DNA of 33,299 nucleotides from a bacterium. Its GTDB lineage: Bacteria; Verrucomicrobiota; Verrucomicrobiia; Opitutales; Opitutaceae. Shown one piece after another: positions 24,853-31,882 of this stretch. Below the pieces are notes generated by a model. It was given only the letters and a program-made list of their open reading frames with translations. It was not told the origin of the DNA and did not search any database. The position numbers and the translations under genes are program-made. The DNA lies in NCBI GenBank assembly GCA_010027235.1, contig RGVP01000011.1:1-33299 (forward strand), written 5' to 3'. The first letter of the stretch is position 1, and each line of letters begins with the position of its first letter.

Positions 24853-24944
24853 GCGGCTAGCTGCGCGGCCAAGCGAAACTTTTTCTCAGATGGTGGCGTT
24901 TGTCGCCGACGACAGCGAGGAACGCTTTTATCGGCTAGGCATGA

Positions 24945-25562
24945 TCATCCCGCCGGGCTGGCCGCTACTCGGGTGGCGACCTCGCGCCAGATGGCGAGCA
25001 GGGCGGCGAAGTCGGTCTCGCGGTCGCGGCTGGTGATGACGTGGTCAAACTTGCCACGCTCGCGCAGCTCCAGCTCGGCCGTCGCCATACGATGGGCGAT
25101 CTCGGCTTCGCTCTCGCCGCGGCCGCCTAGGCGGATTCGCAGTTCGGGGATGGGCACGTCGATGAATACAGTCGCGAGGTGGCGGGCGAGAACAGCGTCG
25201 CTGGAGGCGGCGCGGCGGAAGTTCTCCACACCCTGCACGTCGACGTTAATCACTAGACTGCGTCCGGCGGCGAGGGGATCGCGCACGGATGAGGCGAGGG
25301 TGCCGTAACGGTTTTTTTGGTGCACCCATGCCCACTCCAGGAAAGCGCCGGCGGCGATGCGTGTATCGAACTCGGCCGGGGTGAAAAAGTGGTAATGGAC
25401 GCCGTTCACCTCGCCCGGGCGGGGATCGCGGGTGGTGCTAGTGACGACTCGGGTGAAGCTGGGGGCCTCGGCTACGAGGCGTTCGCACAGGGTAGTTTTG
25501 CCTGAGCCGGCGGGGCCGGCGAGCACGAGCAGGACGGGTGTGGGCGGGAGCGGGTGAGACAT
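24945..25562 (-). CDS. gmk: Guanylate kinase
   Basis: Starting at the ATG at 25562 (MSHPLPPTPVLLVLAGPAG) gives 205 residues, typical of Gmk. The P-loop is GPAGSGKT (16-23). The GMP-binding segment TSTTRDPRPGEVNGVHYHFF and the lid LGGRGESEAEIAHRM are conserved, as is INVDVQGVENFR. It phosphorylates GMP to GDP with ATP and is essential for nucleotide supply. It follows the small membrane protein by 14 bp on the same strand. It converges on panD across a 92-bp spacer containing a weak hairpin (AGCG-AGGAA-CGCT then T-run near 24914-24931), too short to call a terminator. Confidence 0.95.
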   Translation of the reverse strand: MSHPLPPTPVLLVLAGPAGSGKTTLCERLVAEAPSFTRVVTSTTRDPRPGEVNGVHYHFFTPAEFDTRIAAGAFLEWAWVHQKNRYGTLASSVRDPLAAGRSLVINVDVQGVENFRRAASSDAVLARHLATVFIDVPIPELRIRLGGRGESEAEIAHRMATAELELRERGKFDHVITSRDRETDFAALLAIWREVATRVAASPAG

Positions 25563-25576
25563 GACCGACGCGGGGT

Positions 25577-26116
25577 TCAGGCGACGAAGGCCACGCCCAC
25601 GATGGCCAGTCCAGCGGCGGCGAACGTGGTGCCGACTACGCGGGCGCGGCCGGGGACGCGTTGTAGCCAGTCGATGGCGTCGCGCAGGCGCCAAGGCTGG
25701 CCGGCTAGCCAGAGAGCAGCACTGAGGGCGAGGTAGACCGCGACCTTGTAAACAAGAGCTAGTCCGTAGTGGCCGAAGCCGGCGGCGAGCAGGGGCCCGG
25801 CGGCGATGAGAATCAAGGCCGCGAGGCCACGCACGGCGAGGAACTCAGTGACATTAAAAAAGGCGAGCACGGCGAGCAGGGCGAAGGCGGCCGCGTAGTA
25901 GCTTTTCGGAGCGGGCACGATCAGGTCTGCGTCGGACATATTGAGCACCAGGAGCACGAACCAAGCTGCCGCGGCTCCGAAAAGCACGTAGGCGGCGGGG
26001 GCTGAGCGCGGCAGTGCGCGCAGTCCGGCGCGGATCAGCGTGGTGTCGGCCACGAGTGCGCCGCCGAGTAAGAGCAAGGCGAGACCGACGAGGAGCTGGG
26101 CGAGGAAGAGGGACAT
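25577..26116 (-). CDS. Uncharacterised multi-pass membrane protein
   Basis: Starting at the ATG at 26116 (MSLFLAQLLVGLALLLLGG) gives 179 residues, nearly all hydrophobic. By eye there are five or six membrane helices, with short charged loops such as MSDADLIVPAPKSYY and RLRDAIDWLQRVPGRAR. I recognise no named family. It lies between miaB (62-bp gap) and gmk (14-bp gap) on the same strand and may be transcribed with them. Its leader is pyrimidine-rich and contains the repeat described at 26117-26161. An in-frame extension upstream translates that repeat (FNFPLFRFPLFP) and is rejected. Confidence 0.78.
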   Translation of the reverse strand: MSLFLAQLLVGLALLLLGGALVADTTLIRAGLRALPRSAPAAYVLFGAAAAWFVLLVLNMSDADLIVPAPKSYYAAAFALLAVLAFFNVTEFLAVRGLAALILIAAGPLLAAGFGHYGLALVYKVAVYLALSAALWLAGQPWRLRDAIDWLQRVPGRARVVGTTFAAAGLAIVGVAFVA

Positions 26117-26161
26117 GGGAAAAAGCGGAAAGCGGAAAAGCGGAAAGTTGAAATCGGAAGG
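26117..26161. repeat. Purine/pyrimidine-rich short repeat in the leader of the membrane gene
   Basis: AAAGCGGAA-like units repeat three times (26121-26145), followed by GAAATCGGAAGG at 26150-26161, which is identical to 5702-5713 in the apt leader. The next bases, AGGGCTGGAAAG, match AGGGCTGGAGAG in the apt leader with one difference. On the minus strand the segment is a C/T-rich leader directly before an ATG, as it is at apt. Confidence 0.55.
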
Positions 26162-26178
26162 GCTGGAAAGGCTTGGGA

Positions 26179-27570
26179 TTAGACCTCGGCCAGGACAAGG
26201 TCGCCGTAAAGCGTGCTCACGCTGGCGCGGGTGATGCGCAGCGGGACGAGTTGGCCGACTAGGCGCGGGCTGGCGTCGAAGATGCAAACGCGGTTGCCGG
26301 GGGTGCGGCCGGTGTAGCGTTTACCGGTCTTGTCCGGACCCTCGACCAGGACCTCCTCGATGGTGCCAACGAGGGTGGCGGTGCGGCGTTCGGAATTCCG
26401 GCGCAGCACGTCGAGCAGCGCTTGGTTGCGGTGCTCTTTTACCTCGTCCGGGATCTGGTCGCCGAGCTCGGCGGCTGGGGTGCCGGTGCGAATGGAATAC
26501 TTAAAAATGTAGGCCATGTCGTAGTCGCAGGCCTCGAATAGCTCCCGGGTCTGGTTAAACTCCTCTTCAGTTTCGCCGGGGAAGCCGACGATCACGTCGG
26601 TGGAGAAATACATGCCGGGGCGGGCGGCGCGGAGGGCGTCTACGATCTCCTTATAGCGGTCGCGTGAGTAGGGGCGGTTCATCTCCTTCAGGATGCGATC
26701 GCTACCGCTCTGGAGGGGCAGGTGGACGTAGGGGCAGAGTTTTGGCAGGCGGGCGTAAGCTTCGACGAGGTCCTGCTTAAAACCGCGCGGGTGGGGCGAG
26801 GTGAAGCGGATGCGTGCCACGCCCTCGATGGCGTGGATGCGCTCGATCAACTGGACGAAGGGCGAGATGCCATCCGTGTGGGTATAGTCGCGCCGCCCGT
26901 AGGAGGTGACGATCTGGCCGAGTAGGGTGATCTCGCGCACGCCCTGCGCAGCGAGGTTGGCGCACTCGGCGACGATCTCTTCCATGGGCCGCGACCGTTC
27001 GTCGCCACGCGTTTTGGGCACGATGCAGAAGGCGCAGTCCATGTTGCAGCCCTGCTGGATGGACACGAAGGCGGAGACTCGGGCGGGGGCGGACTCAGCG
27101 CCGTCGCCGTCTGTGGTCTCGGCGGGGGGGAGGTGGTCCTTAATGGTGTTTTGCGAGCCGGCTTCCTCGGCGATGTCCACGATACTCGCGCCGATGGGCA
27201 GGCCGGCTTCGCGGGCGGCGCGGATGTTGTCCAGATAGCCGGGGACTTGGTGAAATTTCTGGGTGCCGATGACCAGGTCGACGTCGGGCAGACGTTCGAG
27301 GATTTCGGCCCCCCGGTTCTGGGCCATGCAGCCGAGGATCCCGAGGACGAAGTCGGGCTGGTGTTTTTTGCGCTGGACGAGGTAACCGGCCTTACCGAGG
27401 GCCTTTTGTTCGGCGGCGTCGCGGACCGAGCAGGTGTTAAGCAGCAGGATGTCGCAGGCGTTTTCGTCTGGCACAATGCGATAACCGCGGGCGCGCAGCA
27501 TTGCCGCGACCGCCTCGCTGTCGCGTTCGTTCATCTGGCAACCGTAGGTCTTGATATGGACGCGGTTCAT
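26179..27570 (-). CDS. miaB: tRNA-2-methylthio-N6-dimethylallyladenosine synthase
   Basis: The 463-residue protein has all three parts of MiaB: an N-terminal UPF0004 domain with auxiliary-cluster cysteines Cys11, Cys47 and Cys81, a radical-SAM core with CNMDCAFC (Cys175, Cys179, Cys182), and a C-terminal TRAM domain (RNQALLD to the end). It methylthiolates i6A at position 37 of tRNAs. GRTPGNRVCIF and FTSPHPRGF support MiaB rather than RimO. The segment TLLGQIVTSYG differs from the more common GQNVNSY, and residues about 138-163 form an acidic low-complexity insert. It is the first gene of the miaB-membrane protein-gmk group. Confidence 0.94.
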   Translation of the reverse strand: MNRVHIKTYGCQMNERDSEAVAAMLRARGYRIVPDENACDILLLNTCSVRDAAEQKALGKAGYLVQRKKHQPDFVLGILGCMAQNRGAEILERLPDVDLVIGTQKFHQVPGYLDNIRAAREAGLPIGASIVDIAEEAGSQNTIKDHLPPAETTDGDGAESAPARVSAFVSIQQGCNMDCAFCIVPKTRGDERSRPMEEIVAECANLAAQGVREITLLGQIVTSYGRRDYTHTDGISPFVQLIERIHAIEGVARIRFTSPHPRGFKQDLVEAYARLPKLCPYVHLPLQSGSDRILKEMNRPYSRDRYKEIVDALRAARPGMYFSTDVIVGFPGETEEEFNQTRELFEACDYDMAYIFKYSIRTGTPAAELGDQIPDEVKEHRNQALLDVLRRNSERRTATLVGTIEEVLVEGPDKTGKRYTGRTPGNRVCIFDASPRLVGQLVPLRITRASVSTLYGDLVLAEV

Positions 27571-27718
27571 TCCGTTAAAGGCCGAGTCAAGCAGGCACTG
27601 GGGCTGCCCGGCAATGGTGAAAGCCTGAGGGGATGCGCGAGCCCAAGAGCTGATGATCGGTGGTTTAGCCCTTGTCAGAAAGCTTGCCCAAGTGGGTTGG
27701 CAGGATAGCCTAATTTAC

Positions 27719-30700
27719 ATGTATTATTTCTTATCACCTCGGGTAGTCGCCGCGGTTCGTTGCGGTTTCGCGGCCAGTTTGCTTATGCTGGCCTTGGCCG
27801 GAAGCGCTTGGGCAGAGGTCGTGGTGGTGCCGGTTACGGTGGCGGCCAACCGCTTCACCGGTCGGGTCACTTTGCCGGAGGGGACGACTTCGATCACGTT
27901 GCAGCGAGCGGGCGCAGATGGAAAGTGGTCCAAGGTCCGGACGCTGGCGGCCAAGCCGGGGCCGATGACGCTGCTGCTGCCGTCGGCCGGGCGGAATGCC
28001 AAGTATCAGGTGAGTGCAAACGTCCAGGATTGGAATCACACCCGTTTCCCCGCGGCCTTTTATCAAGGGCGCCGGGCCTTTGGTCCTAGCCGAGTCCTGA
28101 CGCCTGTCGCCCAAAATACCTACCTGAGGAATAACTACCTTAATTTAGTATACGCTGATATAAGTGCGCTTACGCCTGATACAACCAATCCCTCGCAGGC
28201 GGAAAAGCCGGAGGAAGCGGATATTTGGAAGATCGCCGGCAACACGGCTTATTTCTTTAACCAATATCGCGGCTTGCAGGTCATAGATCTCACCCAGCCT
28301 GAGGATCCGCGTTTGGTGTGCAGTCTGCGACTGCCGGCGGCAGGTCAGGATCTTTACCTGCTCCCTACGTTGGGGGCTTACCAAGATGTGCTTTTAGTGG
28401 AGACCTTGACCGGTGCGGATGGGTTGCCGGCTGCAAAGATCCAGACCCTGCGGGTAGAGTCGGGCACGGTGCGTCCGTTGCAATCGGTTGATATCCGCGG
28501 CGTGCCGGTCGATAGCCGCCTGGTTGGCCGACGTTTGTTTGTTTGTGTGGATGATGTTAACGGCGGGGTGGATTTATTGGAGTGGAATATACCTGCTGAT
28601 GGGGAAGCCGCTTTGCAGTCGGTTAGTCCGGTGCACTTGTCTGGAAGTTTTGTCACGCTGGCAGCGGGTGCGGATTGGTTGGCGGTGGGGATGATGCCGC
28701 AGGGTCCATGGGGCCATGTGGAGGTTAACGCCTTCCGCCTTTCGGAAACCGGTCTGACCGCCCTCACCGCGTTACCGGTGACGGTGCAGGGTTTTCTGAA
28801 TGATGCTTACAAAATCCAGTGGCGTGACGGCGTGCTTACCACCATCGCCCAACAGTGGGGCCAAGGCGGGCTGGTGACGTCCCTGGAGAATTTTTCCGCC
28901 ACCGGTGCCGATGATGCCGGCGTGCGGTTGGGGCAACTCGAGTTGGCGCGGGGCGAGTCTTTGCATGCGACCCGTTTTGCGGGCGACAAGGCCTATATTG
29001 TTACCTTTTTCCAGAAGGATCCCTTATTCGTGGTCGACCTCTCCGATCCCGCGGCGCCGGTGGTAGCTGGCCAGTTGGATGTGCCGGGTTGGTCCACCCA
29101 CCTCGAGCCAGTCGGCGACATGCTCTTTTCGGTGGGTTGGGATGCGGGCGCAGTTACCGCGTCGCTCTTCGATGTTTCTGATCCGGCTGCGCCTACCTTG
29201 TTGCGCCGCCTCGCCCTTACCGAGGGCTATGGCTTCAGCGAGGCGAACTGGGATCCCCAGGCACTTAAGCTCATTCCCGAGGCAGGCTTGGCGCTCGTGC
29301 CGATCAACGGCTATGCTTGGAATGGCGGGACGCGGGAGCAAGGCGTGCGGCTGATTGACGTCGATTTGGCGGCCCGCGATCTGCGCTTACGCGGTATCAT
29401 TCCCGGACGCTTTGAGGCCCGCCGGGCGGCCTTGGTGGGTGATGCGGTCATAACCCTCTCGCAGCGTGTGCTGGCGACTGCCGCCATTACGGATCGCGAC
29501 ACGCCAGAGGTGCTGGCGGACATCTTACTCGCCTGGCCGGTCAACCACGCCCTGCCGGTGGGTGACAAGCTCGTCTCGGTCGAGACTGGCGGGGCATGGG
29601 ACCAGGGTTATCCTGTAGCCCGCACCTCTACTTTAGCCAATCCTGACGCCTTGCTTGCGGAGCTCGATCTGCCGCTGGGCTACGTGCACGACACTGCTTT
29701 GCGGGACGGACGTTTCTATGTGTTGCGTGAGACGACCGCCAGCTCCGGCAACATACTCTTTATTCGCTACTGGGCCATGCCGCTCGGGTGCCTGCATTTG
29801 GATGTTTATGACGCGGCCGATCCGGCCGGACTGAAGCTTTTGAGCACGGCTAGCTGGGACGCCAGTGCGAGCGGTGCTAGCTTGGTTGGTCGTTTGATCT
29901 GGCCCCGGGCCAACCGGCCGGCAGTCGTCCTTGAAACCAATTGGTGGGGTTGCTACCGAGGTCCTATCGTTTATGATGCGGTCCCGCTCTTATCCGGTGC
30001 GGCTGTCACTCGCTCCACCCCCGTGCTCGCCGAGCCTGTAGCGGTGGAGCTCCCGCAGATCGCACCAATCTGGGATCTTTCTTGGTTAAACCAGAATGAT
30101 CGGCCTGGTCTGCTACTCTTTGATGTTACCGATCCTTCGGTGGCCGGGGAGGTGCAATGGCTGCCGTTGACGGCTGAGGACGTGGATGCGAGCCAGCTGA
30201 AGACCGCGGGCGATGGTTTAGTGGTGACGGCGTATGATCGCTGGTCCCTTTCCAAGGCGGTCAAGGGGGGGCAAAATGTGGGTTTAGTCCACAGCCTGAG
30301 CGTGGTCGACGTGCCGGTGACGGGGGCGGCCAAGCTGCGTGCGCCGGTCGATTTGCCGGGGTCGCTGTTCGCGGCGGCCGAGATTTCCAGGGCGGGCTTT
30401 GTGTTTTACACTCGGACGGATGGCTCGACCGGCGATGGACCTGCCTTGCAGGCCTGTGTTTACGACGGAGCCGATGTTTTTCTTGTGGATGAAAAGAAAG
30501 TGGAGGCGGTCGGCTCGGCGGTGGCGACGGGGCGCAGCCTCTGGTATGCAAACGGTTCGGGCGTGGTTGGGCTGCGTTTGACGGATGCCGGCCGGTTTGA
30601 AGCTTTGGCGCCGCTGAATGTGCCATGGACGCCATCTGCGCTCCAGCTTGCGGGCGGCCAGTTGCTGGGATCGAACGGGCAGAAGTTGTTTGCGGTGCCT

Positions 30701-30841
30701 GCGGCCGGAACCGGTGCGTTGCACGAATGGACTTTGCCGGTAGGTTTTTCCCTCGATCGGGTGAATCCTACGGCAGTGGGTGGCTGGGTGGTCCCGTGTG
30801 ACGACTACGGCGTGGAAGTGCTGCCGCCTGCCTCCAAGTAG
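27719..30841 (+). CDS. Large secreted beta-propeller protein (PF09826-like)
   Basis: Starting at the ATG at 27719 gives 1040 residues with a signal peptide (MYYFLSPRVVAAVRCGFAAS, cleaved near SAWA-E). After an N-terminal beta-rich region, EEADIWKIAGNTAYFFNQ opens the C-terminal propeller type of PF09826, with GLQVIDLTQPEDP. The strongest match is about residues 430-447: YIVTFFQKDPLFVVDLSDP then PGWSTHLEPVGDMLFSVG. The second half (about 590-1035) continues in repeated blades. The function of this family is unknown; a surface or periplasmic binding scaffold is likely. It starts 148 bp from the divergent miaB; the spacer shows no clear promoter. The lytic transglycosylase follows after 48 bp. 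Confidence 0.88.
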   Translation: MYYFLSPRVVAAVRCGFAASLLMLALAGSAWAEVVVVPVTVAANRFTGRVTLPEGTTSITLQRAGADGKWSKVRTLAAKPGPMTLLLPSAGRNAKYQVSANVQDWNHTRFPAAFYQGRRAFGPSRVLTPVAQNTYLRNNYLNLVYADISALTPDTTNPSQAEKPEEADIWKIAGNTAYFFNQYRGLQVIDLTQPEDPRLVCSLRLPAAGQDLYLLPTLGAYQDVLLVETLTGADGLPAAKIQTLRVESGTVRPLQSVDIRGVPVDSRLVGRRLFVCVDDVNGGVDLLEWNIPADGEAALQSVSPVHLSGSFVTLAAGADWLAVGMMPQGPWGHVEVNAFRLSETGLTALTALPVTVQGFLNDAYKIQWRDGVLTTIAQQWGQGGLVTSLENFSATGADDAGVRLGQLELARGESLHATRFAGDKAYIVTFFQKDPLFVVDLSDPAAPVVAGQLDVPGWSTHLEPVGDMLFSVGWDAGAVTASLFDVSDPAAPTLLRRLALTEGYGFSEANWDPQALKLIPEAGLALVPINGYAWNGGTREQGVRLIDVDLAARDLRLRGIIPGRFEARRAALVGDAVITLSQRVLATAAITDRDTPEVLADILLAWPVNHALPVGDKLVSVETGGAWDQGYPVARTSTLANPDALLAELDLPLGYVHDTALRDGRFYVLRETTASSGNILFIRYWAMPLGCLHLDVYDAADPAGLKLLSTASWDASASGASLVGRLIWPRANRPAVVLETNWWGCYRGPIVYDAVPLLSGAAVTRSTPVLAEPVAVELPQIAPIWDLSWLNQNDRPGLLLFDVTDPSVAGEVQWLPLTAEDVDASQLKTAGDGLVVTAYDRWSLSKAVKGGQNVGLVHSLSVVDVPVTGAAKLRAPVDLPGSLFAAAEISRAGFVFYTRTDGSTGDGPALQACVYDGADVFLVDEKKVEAVGSAVATGRSLWYANGSGVVGLRLTDAGRFEALAPLNVPWTPSALQLAGGQLLGSNGQKLFAVPAAGTGALHEWTLPVGFSLDRVNPTAVGGWVVPCDDYGVEVLPPASK

Positions 30842-30889
30842 TCGAGGGCGGGCCTTGCTCCGGGGCAGCCGGGCGATTTGCTTCATGGC

Positions 30890-31861
30890 ATGAAGGTTCT
30901 GCGTTTTTTGCGGACCGGTCTGGGAGTCTGGGCCGTTGGTTTGGTGCGGGCGGAAAACGCACCGACGCCGGCCTCGGCTGACGCGGGTGAATTGCAGGCC
31001 ATGGTGCAACAGCTTTGGGAGGAGCACGCGCCGGCAGAGCTAAAGGCCGAATACGAGTTACCGACGACGGAGCAATTGACGGCTTGGTTGAATCGAATCG
31101 AGGTGGCAGGGCGCGAAGGGGATCTGGCGGCCTTTGCGGCCTATGCTCCGGAGGCCCGGGCGGTGCTGGCGGCGATACGCGGTCTGCCGGAATTTGCAGA
31201 CTACGCGGAATGGGCGGGCGAGCGGCTGGATGAAATGGAAGCTGCGGGCGAGGCGCTGGGGCGTCCGCCGGTCTCGGTGCCACTGCCCGTGCCCGCCCCC
31301 GGTCCAGTGCAGCCACCTGCGCCGCCCAAGCCGTCGGGCGTGCCGTTTTATGAACTCTGGCGGTCGCGGCTCGCGGACCGTCGCCCGCCGGAGAGAGCGG
31401 AGGCGCTCCTGCCCGCGGTGAAAGCGGCTTTTGCGCGCGAGGGCGTGCCGGTGGCGCTGGCTTGGTTGGCGGAGGTCGAAAGCGGCTTCAATCCCCGCGC
31501 GCTCAGTCCGGCGGGGGCGAAGGGTTTGTTTCAGCTCATGCCGGGCACGGCGCGGGCGCTGGGTTTGGCTTTGTTCCCCTTCGACCAGCGGACGGATCCG
31601 CAGCGCAGCGCGCAGGCGGCGGCTGCTTATCTGCGCAAGCTTCATGCGCGCTTCGGCGACTGGCCGCTCGTTCTGGCGGCCTACAACGCGGGTGAGGGCC
31701 GGGTGGCGCGCACGCTGGAGGCCCAAGGCGCAAAGGACTTTGCCGGCATCTTTAGGCAGTTGCCGCCCGAGACGCGGCTCTACGTGCCGAAGGTTCTCGC
31801 TACCGTCAGGGTGCGCGAGGGGCTTGAGCCCGGCGCACTCGCGGTGCCGGGCTCGCGTTGA
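30890..31861 (+). CDS. Lytic transglycosylase (SLT domain)
   Basis: Starting at the ATG at 30890 gives 323 residues: a signal peptide (MKVLRFLRTGLGVWAVGLVRA), a helical region, a Pro-rich linker (about 128-148) and a C-terminal SLT domain. The catalytic Glu is Glu197 in AEVESGFNPRALSPAGAKG, followed by LFQLMPGTARALG and VLAAYNAGEGRV. These enzymes cut peptidoglycan between MurNAc and GlcNAc, forming 1,6-anhydroMurNAc. LysM repeats of MltD are absent. A TTG at 30878 is an alternative start. It follows the beta-propeller gene by 48 bp, likely on one transcript, which suggests a shared location at the cell wall (inference). Confidence 0.9.
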   Translation: MKVLRFLRTGLGVWAVGLVRAENAPTPASADAGELQAMVQQLWEEHAPAELKAEYELPTTEQLTAWLNRIEVAGREGDLAAFAAYAPEARAVLAAIRGLPEFADYAEWAGERLDEMEAAGEALGRPPVSVPLPVPAPGPVQPPAPPKPSGVPFYELWRSRLADRRPPERAEALLPAVKAAFAREGVPVALAWLAEVESGFNPRALSPAGAKGLFQLMPGTARALGLALFPFDQRTDPQRSAQAAAAYLRKLHARFGDWPLVLAAYNAGEGRVARTLEAQGAKDFAGIFRQLPPETRLYVPKVLATVRVREGLEPGALAVPGSR

Positions 31862-31882
31862 ACCGCTTGGCTTTTGCTGGGC

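Noticed and set aside
24914-24931. Possible terminator hairpin after panD
   Set aside because: The stem has only four base pairs and a short T-run.
24890-25039. Short open frame of about 48 residues between panD and gmk
   Set aside because: The first 25 residues look protein-like, but it runs into the gmk 3' end and turns Arg-rich. No start signal or homologue is known to me.
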